64,000 nucleotides of DNA, from the NCBI GenBank assembly GCA_963729325.1, contig CAVSNS010000019.1, positions 1 through 64,000 on the forward strand, read 5' to 3'. Positions 25,674 to 35,475 of the stretch are shown piece by piece (the first letter of the stretch is position 1; the number at the start of each line of letters is the position of its first letter). This stretch comes from JABCYV01 sp963729325 (lineage in GTDB: Bacteria > Acidobacteriota > Terriglobia > Terriglobales > Acidobacteriaceae). Both the position numbers and the translations under genes were made by a program. The notes below the pieces were generated by a model. The model made no database searches and had not been told where the DNA came from. It saw nothing but the letters and a program-made list of their open reading frames with translations.

Positions 25674-26606
25674 GTGCTTCGGGATCCGTTGCTGGTAGTG
25701 GTGCTCGGGCCAACCGGAAGCGGAAAGACCGCGCTTTCATTGGCTTTGGCTGAACGCTTTCGCGGCGAAATCGTGAATTGCGATTCCGTCGCCATGTATC
25801 GCGAGTTTGAGATCGGCACCGCCAAGCCCACGGGTACGGAACGAGCACGCGCGCCACACCATCTTTTCGACTTCGTTGAACCCTCCGGCTACATCACCGC
25901 GGGTGAATATGCGCGCCAAGCGCGTCAAACGCTGGAAGAGATCAATTCGCGTGGAACAATGCCAATTGTGGTCGGGGGTACGGGGCTTTATCTGAGAGCC
26001 CTGCTCGAAGGTCTCTTCCCCGGCCCGCAACGTTCGGACAAACTACGCGAACGCCTTCGCCAGCGAACCGAGCAGAAAGGCTCGGCACACTTGCACCGCT
26101 TGCTGAGCCGTCTGGATCCTGCTGCGAGCGCGAGGATCCATGCCAATGACGTGCCTAAACTGGTTCGCGCCATCGAAATCTGCCTCGCATCGCGGCAGAA
26201 GATGACAGAAATGTGGAAGAGTGGACGCGATCCACTGCAAGGCTTCCGCTTCCTGCGGTTGGGCCTCGACCCCGACCGCAATGCACTCTACGAGCGCATC
26301 GACCAGCGCGCGCAACGCATGTTCGATTGTGGCCTGGTGCAAGAAACGCAGCGGCTGCTCGATAAGTACGGGGACGCGGCACGCCCGCTGACCTCACTCG
26401 GCTACAAGCAGGCGGTGCAGTTAGTGCGCGGCGAAATCGACCACTCGACGGCGGTGCAAGCCGCGCAGCAGTCTCATCGCAACTATGCGAAACGTCAGAT
26501 GACCTGGTTCCGGCGGGAGCTGGATGTGGTGTGGCTCGCGGGATTCGGTGATGAGCCAAGAATTCGGGACGCAGCGATCTCACGGGTGCTGAAGGTCTCA
26601 GCTTAG
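25674..26606 (+). CDS. miaA: tRNA dimethylallyltransferase MiaA
   Basis: MiaA adds the dimethylallyl group to A37 of tRNAs reading UNN codons. The P-loop is GPTGSGKTALSLALAE near the N-terminus, then NCDSVAMYREFEIGTAKP, and later PIVVGGTGLYLRALLEG and QMTWFRRE. Length 310 aa is normal. It begins with GTG two bases after the small membrane protein gene. Intact. Confidence 0.95.
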   Translation: MLRDPLLVVVLGPTGSGKTALSLALAERFRGEIVNCDSVAMYREFEIGTAKPTGTERARAPHHLFDFVEPSGYITAGEYARQARQTLEEINSRGTMPIVVGGTGLYLRALLEGLFPGPQRSDKLRERLRQRTEQKGSAHLHRLLSRLDPAASARIHANDVPKLVRAIEICLASRQKMTEMWKSGRDPLQGFRFLRLGLDPDRNALYERIDQRAQRMFDCGLVQETQRLLDKYGDAARPLTSLGYKQAVQLVRGEIDHSTAVQAAQQSHRNYAKRQMTWFRRELDVVWLAGFGDEPRIRDAAISRVLKVSA

Positions 26607-26773
26607 GGTTCAGGTCTTGGGTCTTGGGTCTTAGGTCTTAGGCCTCAGGTGTCAGCTCTTAGGTGTCGGGCGGTAGGGCCGCGAGTGTGATGGGCGTCAC
26701 AGTCACCGCAAAGCGACCTGATACCTGACCCCTGTGACCAGACACCTAAGACCTGACCCCTGACACCTGAGAC
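26606..26773. repeat. Inverted cluster of short tandem units
   Basis: The left side repeats GGTCTTGGGTCTTAGG and AGGTGTC units; the right side carries their complements (ACCTGA, GACACCTAAGACC). Together they form a long imperfect inverted repeat with a non-repeated centre near 26680. It lies between miaA and the GH3 gene and could fold into a hairpin at the end of the miaA message. It has no CRISPR-like spacing. Confidence 0.6.
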
Positions 26774-26778
26774 CCTTC

Positions 26779-28694
26779 ATGCTATCGTTCCCTCATGCTT
26801 CGAGTTGCATTCTTGCTGTTCGTTTTCTCCTCGCCCCCGTTTTCGCAAAAGAAAAATACCAACAGCCCGGCCCCATTCACCTCGATCGTGAAGGCGAAAA
26901 ATGGGCCGAAAAGACTTTGCAAAAGCTTTCTCTCGAAGAAAAAGTCGGTCAGCTTTTCATGATCTGGGTTCGCGCCGAGTTTCTGAATGTGAACAGTCCC
27001 GAGTACCTCGATCTGCGCGACAACATGCGCAAGTATCACATTGGCTCTTTTGCCATGACGGTACGCTGGGACCCGCCATTCCTCTATCGCAACCAGCCCT
27101 ATGAGGCTGCCGAGCTGCTCAATCGTCTGCAGCAAGATTCTAAGTTGCCTCTATTGATCGCCGCCGATTTTGAGCGCGGCGTCACCATGCGTCTTCATGG
27201 AGCCACGGGCTTTCCCCACGCCATGGCATTCGGGGCGACGGGCAAGATTGGACTACGCGGAAGCATTCGGCCGGATCACCGCCCAGGAAGCACGTGCCAT
27301 CGGCGTGCACTGGAATTTCTTTCCCGATGCTGATGTAAATTCGAACCCGGCTAATCCAATCATCAACACCCGTTCCTTCGGAGAAGACCCGCAGCAGGTC
27401 GGCGACCTGGTTGTGGCTTATATCCGAGGCGCACGCGCCAACGGAATGCTGACTACAGTCAAACATTTTCCCGGACACGGCGACACCGCAACTGACTCTC
27501 ATCTCAGCGTGGCTCAAGTCACGGGAGACCGCGCCAGGCTGAATAGCGTGGAGCTTCCGCCCTTTCGCAAAGCCATCGAAGCTGGTGTGGATTCGGTTAT
27601 GGTTGCGCATGTCACGATTCCCGCTCTTGAACCGGACCCAAACCGCGTCGCCACAACTTCTCCGGCGATCGTCACGGATTTGCTCAAAAAGCAGCTCGGC
27701 TTCAAGGGAATCGTTGTCACCGATGCGCTGGACATGGCCGGACTCACCCGTCTCTATTCTGCGAACATCGGACGCGCCGCCGTGGATGCCTTCAAGGCCG
27801 GCAATGATCTGCTACTGATTCCGGCCGATCTGGATGCATCGTACAAGGCGGTCCTGGAAGCAGCACGGAGCGGTGAAATTCCCCGGGCCCAGCTTGACAC
27901 TTCGGTCCTTAAGCTACTAAAAGCAAAAGCCTCACTCGGACTGGAGAAGGCTCGGCTGGTTAGCCTTGAGGCGCTTACTAACGTCGTGGGAAAACCCGAG
28001 AACCTCGCCCTAGGCCAGCAGATTTCCGACGACTCCGTGACCTTGGTTCGCGACAACGGTAAACTTCTGCCGTTGAAACATTCGGGAACTGTTCAGAGCG
28101 GCCTTCCGTATCAAAGAGTGGAAGAAGTTCGTAACGGCACCGTCGTAGTCGTATTCTCGGAAGATGTGCGCACCGAAGCTGGTCGCACGCTGGAGCGTCA
28201 AATTAAGTCTCGAATACCCGATGCCAATGTTATTTACGTGGATCCGCGGATCGCGGCCGCCATGTCCGACGACATACTGAACGCAGTGGATCAGGCGCAG
28301 ACAGTTATCGCTGCCGTATACATAGTGCCCACGGCGGGAAAGGCTATGCAAGGTGCGAACGGTTTAAGCAATTCCGTGGCTCTCAACGATGCGAGTGGAA
28401 CGCTCTTGCAGAAGATTCTCGAGCACGCGGCCGAGAAGACTGCCGTTCTGGCTATGGGAAATCCTTACCTGGCGCAGGATTTCCCCGGAGCGCAGAATTA
28501 TATTTGTACATTTTCCAATGCGACGGTCTCAGAAATCAGCGCGGCTCAAGGCGCTTTTCGGTGAGATTGCCATCCGCGGCCATCTGCCGGTGAGTATTCC
28601 TAATGTTGCCCAGCGGGGCGCCGGAATCGAACGGCAGCCGCAAGTCGCGCAAGGAGGAACTGAACATGCATATTCCAAACCAGCCGGGCGCTAA
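26779..28694 (+). CDS. GH3-family beta-N-acetylhexosaminidase-like enzyme (frame-broken)
   Basis: A secreted glycoside hydrolase family 3 enzyme. The N-terminus has a weak signal (CILAVRFLLAPVFA), then KLSLEEKVGQLFMIW and PLLIAADFERGVTMRLHGAT. Near 27240 the frame changes to YAEAFGRITAQEARAIG and continues with the NagZ-type motif KHFPGHGDTATDSH and the nucleophile Asp in VVTDALDMAG. A second change near 28540 leads to LFGEIAIRGHLPVSIPN, ending at 28694. KHFPGHGDT points to N-acetylglucosamine-type substrates such as cell-wall fragments. The C-terminal domain extends beyond a minimal NagZ. The end overlaps the next gene by 29 bases. Confidence 0.85.
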
Positions 28695-29280
28695 GTCGTC
28701 TGTGGCTTTCGCCCTAGCCTTCGCAGCAATCATGGTTTTGCCCGCCTGCAGCGTGAACGTGAAGAAGGGTGACAACAATCAAGAGAAGAAAGTCGACATT
28801 GAGACTCCGGTTGGCGGAATTCACGTCAGCAGGAGTGCCGACGTGCGTGAAACCGGCCTGCCGGTTTATCCCGGTGCGCGGCTCAAGGAAAAAGAAGAGG
28901 ATGGTGAGCAGAAGAGCGCAAACGTCAACATTTCGGGAATGGGTTATGCCCTGCGCGTGGTGGCGGTCGAGTTCGAATCCGATGATCCGCCTCAGAAACT
29001 CATCGCCTACTATCAGGACCAACTCAAGAAATACGGCAATGTGCTTCAATGCCGCGCTAGCAAATTCGGTGGGAATACTGGCACAACCTACAACGGCAAA
29101 GATTCCCAGGGCTCAAATGAGCTGAAATGCACCGGTGACAACAGTGGTAAGGTCGTGGAACTGAAGGTGGGAAGCGATCAAAACGAACACATTGTGTCGA
29201 TCCAGCCGTCACACTCGGGAAAAGGATCTGTTTTCGCTCTGGTCCACCTGCAAACCCACGGCAAGGAAGACACAATTTGA
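28666..29280 (+). CDS. Secreted lipoprotein of unknown function
   Basis: A 204-aa protein from ATG 28666, chosen because AGGAGG lies eight bases upstream. The signal sequence ends in a lipobox (VLPACS), so the mature protein should be lipidated. The mature part has VYPGARLKEKEED, a repeated sequence type in acidobacterial secreted proteins, and KLIAYYQDQLKKYG, a short helix seen in similar hypotheticals. No enzymatic motif is visible. The start overlaps the end of the GH3 gene, so they may be one operon. Confidence 0.75.
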   Translation: MHIPNQPGAKSSVAFALAFAAIMVLPACSVNVKKGDNNQEKKVDIETPVGGIHVSRSADVRETGLPVYPGARLKEKEEDGEQKSANVNISGMGYALRVVAVEFESDDPPQKLIAYYQDQLKKYGNVLQCRASKFGGNTGTTYNGKDSQGSNELKCTGDNSGKVVELKVGSDQNEHIVSIQPSHSGKGSVFALVHLQTHGKEDTI

Positions 29281-29281
29281 A

Positions 29282-29378
29282 GATTTTAGATTTTAGATTT
29301 CAGATTGAAGATTTCAGATTGAAATCCTTCACAAAACACGAAAATCTGTAATCTGCAAATCTCAAATCTGAAATTTTC
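29282..29378. repeat. AT-rich inverted repeat
   Basis: The left part repeats GATTTTAGATTT and CAGATTGAAG; the right part carries AATCTGTAATCTGCAAATC and CAAATCTGAAATTTT. The arms are complementary in an imperfect way, giving a hairpin-prone spacer after the lipoprotein gene. It resembles the structure at 26606-26773 with another unit. Confidence 0.55.
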
Positions 29379-29425
29379 CAGCTTCCCTTGCCTCGCGCGA
29401 CCGCCTGCGGTACCTTGAAGCTCCG

Positions 29426-30064
29426 ATGGAACACCCTTGCTATAAATGTGGCGCCACGGTTGAGGAGGGAATCGCCTTTTGCCCACATTGCAACGCGCCG
29501 CAAATTCGAGTCGGAGTTGAAGCCAGCGCGCTTTCCACAGCGGCGCCGGGTTCCTCGCCTTCCGAGTTCTCGCCAGCTACCGTGATCCAATGGCCGCAAG
29601 CCTTGCCGGCCGCCGCCGTCGCCGGACTAGTGGCAGCACTTCTTGCTCTCGTGCCCCTCGGAGGCTTTGGGCTGGGAACGCTCTCAGCCGGATTTCTCGC
29701 CGTTCTTCTGTACCGCCGTCGCAATCCTGCCTTCAACCCATCTGCAGGAATGGGAGCGAAGCTGGGCGCAGTTAGTGGAGCGCTGGCTTTCGCCTTTCTG
29801 ACAGTCTTTCTGGCACTATGGGCAACGGTTTTCCGCACCACTGGGCAGATTCGCCAGACCATGATAGAGGCGGTTGAGCAATCGGCTGCTCGCAGTTCCA
29901 GCCCACAGCAGGCGCAGCAGGCTCTGGAATTCCTCAAGACCCCCGCAGGCTTTGTCGTGATGATGGTGGTGGGCTTAGTGACAATGTTTGTTGTCTTTCT
30001 GATCTTCTCAAGCGTGGGTGGAGCGATCGGCGCTGCCCTGCTGCGGCGTAAGGACCGGCTCTAG
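29426..30064 (+). CDS. Zinc-ribbon membrane protein, unknown function
   Basis: A 212-aa protein. The first 25 residues are a zinc ribbon (CYKCGATVEEGIAFCPHC). Then comes a Ser/Pro-rich linker and four membrane helices (PAAAVAGLVAALLALVPLGGFGL, LSAGFLAVLLYRRR, AVSGALAFAFLTVFLALWATVF and VMMVVGLVTMFVVFLIFSSVGGAIG). A short soluble helix with SPQQAQQALEFL lies between helices three and four. Such proteins are frequent in this phylum but unassigned. Intact. Confidence 0.75.
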   Translation: MEHPCYKCGATVEEGIAFCPHCNAPQIRVGVEASALSTAAPGSSPSEFSPATVIQWPQALPAAAVAGLVAALLALVPLGGFGLGTLSAGFLAVLLYRRRNPAFNPSAGMGAKLGAVSGALAFAFLTVFLALWATVFRTTGQIRQTMIEAVEQSAARSSSPQQAQQALEFLKTPAGFVVMMVVGLVTMFVVFLIFSSVGGAIGAALLRRKDRL

Positions 30065-30216
30065 ACGTAGAGTCGAGCCGATCTCCGTGAAACTTCATGG
30101 AATCCCAAAGGATCCGGGGTTCGCTCCTCCTTGCCCCGCCAGCCTTGCCCCGCGTATGATGCAGCGTCCATGACCGCAAGAATTGGATATATCATGCTCC
30201 ACCTTGCGTCGAAGCC

Positions 30217-31132
30217 ATGAACAAACCTGCGCGTGGATCGCTGCTGGGTATCGAACATCTCGATGCGGGAGAAATCCTGGGAGTATTCAAGCTTGCCCGG
30301 CGGATGAATCCGCTCAAGCCGCGTCCCTTGCTGCGCGGAAAGCGCGTGCTGCTTCTGTTTTACGAACCCTCCACGCGCACCCGCAGCTCGTTCGAAGTCG
30401 CGGCGAAATCCATGGGTGCGATGACCACGCTGGTGCTCGCCAGTGGATCCAGCATCGAGAAGGGCGAGTCGCTGCTTGATACGGCCTACACTCTGCGCGC
30501 CGTGGGTGCGGATGTCATCGTGGTGCGTCATCCTCTGGCCGGCGCTCCCCTGCTCATGGCCAAGCATTTGGATATTCCGGTGGTAAATGCCGGCGATGGC
30601 ATGCATGAGCATCCCTCGCAGGCATTGCTCGATGCCTATACCATCCTCCGTCACAAGAAAAATCTTAAAGGCCTCCAGGTGGCGATCGTCGGCGACATTT
30701 ATCACAGCCGCGTGGCCCGTTCCGCGATTCATCTGCTGGGTAAGTTCGGAGCCCACATTACCGCTATGCGGCCCGCCTGAATTTCTTCCGGAAGTGGCGA
30801 CCAGCCTGGCCCCCGGCTTGCACATTACGCGCACCGTGGAAGATGCAGTTCGTGGTGCTGACGTGATCATGGTGTTGCGGGTGCAAAAAGAGCGCTTGGC
30901 GGGAGTGAAAATCAGCCTGCAGAATTACATTGAACGCTACCAGATCACTATGGCCCGAGTGAAGCTGGCGAAGCGTGACGCCATGGTGATGCATCCGGGG
31001 CCGATCATCCGCGGGCTTGAACTGACCTGGGAAGTGGCTGACTGTTCGCAGTCGGCGATCGTCGAGGAAGTGCGTAACGGTGTGCCGGTGCGGATGGCAA
31101 TCCTGGCAAAGGCGCTTGGCAGAGCAAGGTAA
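30217..31132 (+). CDS. pyrB: Aspartate carbamoyltransferase catalytic chain (frame-broken near 30775)
   Basis: The second step of pyrimidine synthesis: carbamoyl phosphate plus aspartate gives N-carbamoylaspartate. The phosphate loop is FYEPSTRTRSSFE, then GESLLDTAYTLRA and the HPSQALLDAYT motif. At about 30770 the frame changes and continues with EFLPEVATSLAPG, ADVIMVLRVQKERL and the end segment VMHPGPIIRGLE. Both halves are conserved, so one gene of about 305 residues is meant. pyrC follows after a short hairpin repeat, forming a pyrimidine operon. No pyrR or pyrI is next to it. Confidence 0.92.
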
Positions 31133-31133
31133 T

Positions 31134-31159
31134 GTAGGCGCGAGCGTCCACGCTCGTGC
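31134..31159 (+). repeat. Short palindromic repeat, family B (copy 2)
   Basis: Begins two bases after the pyrB stop codon as GTAGGCGCGAGCGTCC and forms a GC-rich hairpin. It matches 11234-11260 (other strand) in 23 of 26 positions; two differences are a paired A-T for G-C change in the stem. Confidence 0.6.
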
Positions 31160-31188
31160 GGTTTCGGCTGCACATTTTGGGGATCCTG

Positions 31189-32492
31189 TGAATCGAAGAG
31201 AAAATCACAGCTTGCTGATCAAGGGCGGGCATCTATTGATCCCGCCGCAAGGGTTGACGCTCCCATGGACGTCCTCTTGCGCGACGGACGTGTGGCCGAA
31301 ATTGCCTTGCCCAACAAGATCCGCGGTGGCGCCGATGAAAAGTTTGACGCGCGCGGTCTGATCGTGGCTCCCGGCTTCATCGACCTGCACGTCCATCTGC
31401 GCGAGCCCGGCCAGAGCTACAAGGAGACCATCGCGTCAGGCACCGCCGCCGCAGCTGCCGGGGGATTTACCTCGATCTGCTGCATGCCCAATACCCATCC
31501 CATTGTCGACTCACCAGAATGGGTCACCTGGATTCAGCAAGCCGAGCGCGGCGCGGTAGTCAACGTTTTTCCAGTTGCTGCCGCGACCAAGGCCAGCAAG
31601 GGCGCGGTGCTCACCGATTTCCGTGGATTGCAGCGGGCCGGCGCGATTGCGGTCACCGATGACGGCAAACCGATTCTGGGCAACGACATCATGCGGGAGA
31701 CGTTGCGATTGGCATCCGAGCTTAATCTCCCAGTAATTCAGCACGCCGAAGATACGCGCATGACGGAGCATTGCTCGATGAACGATGGAGCCCACTTCAT
31801 TTCGGCTGGGGTTGCGCGGAATGAAGACGGCGGCAGAGGCGTCTATCGTCGAGCGCGACGTGCAACTCGCCCAGCAGTTTACCGGCACACGCTTGCATGT
31901 GGCGCATCTCTCGACGGCGGATGCGCTCAAAGCCGTGCGCCGTGGCAAGCGCAGTAAAGCCCGCATCACCTGCGAAGTCACGCCGCATCACTTCACTCTG
32001 ACCGACGCCGACGTCGCCGAGTACGACACCAATTTCAAGATGAATCCGCCCCTGCGCTCTGCTTCTGATCGCGAGGCCATCCTGGTGGCGCTGGCGGACG
32101 GCACCGTGGACGCCATCGCTACTGATCACGCGCCGCACGCGCCTCACGAAAAGATCATCGAATTCGAGCGCGCTCTGTTCGGGGTCACGGGTCTGGAGAC
32201 CGCACTCGGCGTCGCCATCACCCGGCTGCATCGCGAGCAGCGGATCCCGCTGGCAAGAATTGTGGAACTTTTTACTGCTGGTCCGGCGCGAGTGGTCGAC
32301 ATCAAAGGGCGCGGCAGCCTGGCCCGCGGTAATCATGCCGATGTCACGATTTTCGATCCGAAGAAGCGCTGGACGTTTGAAGCCGCGAAATCCCGCTCCA
32401 AGTCGCGCAACACTCCATTTGACGGCTGGCAGCTTACGGGGAAGGTGGTGGCTACGATCGTGGGCGGGCGGGTCGTGTACCGCGGAGATTAA
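31189..32492 (+). CDS. pyrC: Dihydroorotase PyrC (frame-broken twice)
   Basis: A zinc enzyme closing carbamoylaspartate to dihydroorotate. GTG 31189 starts NRRENHSLLIKGGHLLIPP; near 31255 the frame changes to MDVLLRDGRVAEIALPNK. The metal motif is FIDLHVHLREPG, then FTSICCMPNTHP and PVIQHAED. Near 31830 it changes again to AEASIVERDVQLAQQ, with TCEVTPHHF and the Asp ligand in IATDHAPHAPHEK. The end GGRVVYRGD at 32492 is typical. The type-I length (about 430 residues) and the place after pyrB support pyrC over an unspecific amidohydrolase. Confidence 0.92.
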
Positions 32493-32507
32493 GGTGCCGC
32501 TGCTTGT

Positions 32508-32532
32508 GTAGGGACGGGCGTCTCGCCCGTCC
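32508..32532 (+). repeat. Short palindromic repeat, family B variant (copy 3)
   Basis: GACGGGCG (32513-32520) and CGCCCGTC (32524-32531) form a perfect 8-bp stem around TCT, preceded by GTAGG as in the other family B copies. It lies 16 bases after the pyrC stop. Confidence 0.6.
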
Positions 32533-32587
32533 TGGCCGGGCGAAGCTCGGCAGCGAAGCTATTCTGCAACGGAAAAGGCACCGTGCT

Positions 32588-33802
32588 CTAGTTCACAATT
32601 CCCATCCGCTTCCCGACTCTCTTCAGCACATCCAACGCCTGCTGCAATTCTTCTTCTGTGTGGGTCGCCGTCATGATCGTCCGGATGCGGGCTTTGCCTT
32701 CTGGCACGGTCGGGAAAGCGATGCCGGTGCCCATGACACCTTCTTTGAACAGTTCGCTGGAGAAGTCCATGGTGAGTTTGCCGTCGCCGATGATGATGGG
32801 AGTGATCGGCGTTTCGCTGGCGGGCGTGGTTTTGCCGCCGATATCGAAGCCGAGCAGGCCCAGCTCTTTTTTCCAGAAGCGAGTGTTCTGCCAGAGCTTC
32901 TCGATGCGCTCCGGTTCGTTTTCCAGTACATCGAAGGCGGCAATGCAAGTCGCCGCCACCGACGGCGGATGCGAGGTCGAGAACAGGAACGGTCGGGCGC
33001 GATGGTACAGAAAATCAATCAGATCGCGCGTGCCGCAGACGTATCCTCCCAGCGCGCCAATCGCTTTCGACAGCGTTCCCACCTGGATGTCGACCCGGCC
33101 GTGCACCTTGAAATGATCAATCGTGCCGCGGCCATTGCGTCCCAGCACGCCAGAGGCGTGGGCGTCATCCACCATCATGATGGCGCCATATTTCTCCGCA
33201 AGATCACACAAGGCGGGCAGCGGGCCGATATCGCCATCCATGGAGAAGACGCCGTCGGAGATCAGCAGCTTTTTCCCGGGCTCGTTCTTTACGCTGGCGA
33301 GCCTTTCCTCGGCTTGCGCGATGTTCTTGTGCTCGAAGACGAGAATTTTCGCTCGCGACAGGCGCGCGCCGTCGATGATCGAGGCATGATTTAGTTGGTC
33401 CGAAATGATGAAATCGTCTTTGCCCAGCACCGCCGAGACTGTGCCCGCATTGGCCGCGAATCCCGATTGGAATACGACACAGGCTTCGACATTCTTGAAG
33501 CGCGCAATCTTCTCCTCCAGTTCCATGTGGATTCTCATGGTTCCGGCGATGGTGCGCACCGCGCCCGATCCCACACCATACTTGCGCGTGGCTTCCAGCG
33601 CAGCCTCGCGCAGCTTGGGATGGGTGGTAAGGCCGAGATAATTGTTCGAAGCCAGGTTGATAACTTTCCTGCCGTCAAACGTGCAGACCGGTGCTTGCTC
33701 GTCCTCGAGTACACGCAGGCGGAAGTGGGTGCCTTTGGCTTTTAGATCATTCAACTGATCGGTGAGATAAGAAAGCGGATCGATCCGAGTGGTGGTTGGC
33801 AT
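32588..33802 (-). CDS. kbl: Glycine C-acetyltransferase (2-amino-3-ketobutyrate CoA ligase)
   Basis: A PLP-dependent alpha-oxoamine synthase of 404 residues. Conserved segments are NNYLGLTTHPKLREAA, GVGSGAVRTIAGT, FQSGFAANAGT, MMVDDAHASGVLG and the PLP-binding Lys in GTLSKAIGALGGY. ATG 33802 is chosen because GGAG lies six bases upstream. Kbl and BioF share this fold. The N-terminal part and SGAVRTIAGT favour the Kbl group, but a sphingolipid- or biotin-type synthase cannot be fully excluded. No tdh gene lies next to it. Intact. Confidence 0.85.
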   Translation of the reverse strand: MPTTTRIDPLSYLTDQLNDLKAKGTHFRLRVLEDEQAPVCTFDGRKVINLASNNYLGLTTHPKLREAALEATRKYGVGSGAVRTIAGTMRIHMELEEKIARFKNVEACVVFQSGFAANAGTVSAVLGKDDFIISDQLNHASIIDGARLSRAKILVFEHKNIAQAEERLASVKNEPGKKLLISDGVFSMDGDIGPLPALCDLAEKYGAIMMVDDAHASGVLGRNGRGTIDHFKVHGRVDIQVGTLSKAIGALGGYVCGTRDLIDFLYHRARPFLFSTSHPPSVAATCIAAFDVLENEPERIEKLWQNTRFWKKELGLLGFDIGGKTTPASETPITPIIIGDGKLTMDFSSELFKEGVMGTGIAFPTVPEGKARIRTIMTATHTEEELQQALDVLKRVGKRMGIVN

Positions 33803-33961
33803 TTTTGTCTCCAAAATTAGGAACCGCAGACCATAAGAATTGCAGGGAACTAGCGACTCATCAGTTTAATACCGGGGAGAATAAGGAGGAAACTTCCGAC
33901 TAGCGAGACAGCGCAGTTGTGCAAATTTCAAAAGCAGCTCTCAGTTAGTTGTTCCCAGTTC

Positions 33962-34676
33962 TCAGTTTTTGGCCGGGAGCGCCAAATCCGCCAGCGCTTT
34001 GAGACTGGACACTTCCAAATCAGGCTGGGCAGACGCCGCTTTGGCCGCGCCTGCTCCCGGACGAGGCGATGGGCGATTCACCCACACCGTTGCTATGCCC
34101 AGAGATTTGGCCGGAACCACGTCATGATAGACGCTCTGAGCGACGTGGAGCCACTGGTCTGGCTTGCACCCCGATTCGTTCCTGCGCCAACTTGAAGACC
34201 CGGAGCGAAGGTTTGTAGGCGCGGGCCTGTTGCGCTGTGATCACGTGGTCGAACTGCAATTCAAGACGTCGTGCAGTGGCGGCGAACAAGTCATCATCTA
34301 CATTGGACATGATCGCCAGTCGATAGCGGCTTTTAAGCTTGCGAAGGGCTGCGACAGTGTCTGGAAATGGCAGCCAGTTGGCCAGAGATTCCGGCAGCGA
34401 GCGCACCTCCGACTCGGAAGGCACAAATCCCAGGCGCTCTCCGAAGCCACGCACTACCGATTGCAGAACTTCACGATAGGGACGAAACTCTGCTTGCTCT
34501 CCTTGCTCCGCCTGCAACTCCAGTTCGGAGTAGAGCTCCAAAAGCGCGACATCGGTGACGGTCTTGCTGTGGGCGGCCAGGACGGGACGCAAGGCGCCAA
34601 AGATTCCCGTCTCCCAGTCGATGAGCGTGCCATAGCAGTCGAAGGTCAGCACCTGAAAGCGAGCGAAATCGAGCAT
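33962..34676 (-). CDS. HAD-superfamily hydrolase, haloacid dehalogenase type II-like (frame-broken)
   Basis: Motif I is VLTFDCYGTLIDWETG, motif II lies in AIMSNVDDDLF, and the motif III Lys is in ARAYKPSLRVF. After ERIGVQAR the listed frame ends, but one frame over it reads QWLHVAQSVYHDVVPAKSLG and ATVWVNRPSPRPG, the expected motif IV region, and stops at 33962. The full protein of about 238 residues matches type-II dehalogenases or phosphatases; the substrate is unknown. It is minus-strand like kbl, 160 bases upstream of it. Confidence 0.82.
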
Positions 34677-34730
34677 GGGAACTTAGCTGTAGGGTTTCTC
34701 GTCTTGGAAACCGAATGCTGATCATCTCAA

Positions 34731-35475
34731 TTCCAGAACGAAGCTGCTCCAAGCTTGGGGCGGGTCAGAGACTGAATCCGGCCGGTGGCGAGAACGCATA
34801 GGTCCACAATCGAAGTTAGCGCCGAGTGAAGGGACTTCACCTCCAGTTCCGGCATCGCCCTCCTGCCAATCGGCACCCGCCCACGAGCGCACCGATGCCG
34901 CGCCTTTGCCTCCACCTGCCAGTCCGCCGATCAGCGCTCCGACGGCCGCTCCGCCGCCCGCCAATAGCAGCGGTGCGCTTGCCCTTTCCTTTTGCGGTGC
35001 GCTCGAGCGAAGAGGTCTGGATGCCCTTATCAGTACCCTTGACTTGATCGACGTAAGCTTCAGTTGCAGACGAGCGCCGCCCTTGAAGCGACCGGGGGCG
35101 CCGCGTCCACACGACGCCGGAAGCGGTCGCCCCGGCTCGAATCATTCCTCTTCCGTCAACCTGAACCGGTCAGCCAGGGTCGGCGAAAAAGCCTGGCCAG
35201 GTTGGCTGATCTTCGATCCCACAGCTTCGCCCAAGCGTACGGTTAGCACGGTGCCCACCGGGAGAACGACGGGTTGGGGAGCCTCGGGCCTGGGCTTCAT
35301 GGCCGAACCGGTAGACGGTGCCGAGGAGTCCGGAGCCGGAGCGGTTGGCGCGCTTGCGGAATTCGTGGAATTTGCATCGCTTCCTGTTGCATCGGAACTT
35401 TTGTTGCATCTTGCAGCCCAGCAAAGCGATGGACAAACAAAGGCCCAGTGTGATTGTTGCCAAAGGTGAACGCAT
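34731..35475 (-). pseudogene. Glycine-zipper lipoprotein gene, multiply frame-broken
   Basis: The start is clear: MRSPLATITLGLCLSIALLGC gives a lipoprotein signal. After that the protein can be followed only by hopping frames. It runs through PQPVVLPVGTVLTVRLGEAV, GSKISQPGQAF, FKGGARLQLKLTSIK and TAKGKGKRTAAIGG, then a glycine-rich stretch GGGAAVGALIGGLAGGGKGA. This plan (beta domain controlling solubility plus glycine zipper) is known from acidobacterial hypotheticals. At least four frame changes are needed, more than in any neighbour, so real decay is possible beside sequence error. Confidence 0.6.

Noticed and set aside
26606..26773. Possible CRISPR array
   Set aside because: Units are 7-9 bases, irregular, with no spacers of constant length, and the right side is the complement of the left.
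30061..30870. 269-codon minus-strand frame opposite pyrB
   Set aside because: It is a shadow of the conserved pyrB sequence.
32504..33394. 296-codon plus-strand frame opposite kbl
   Set aside because: It covers kbl in antisense; His/Arg/Asp-rich shadow without a start signal.
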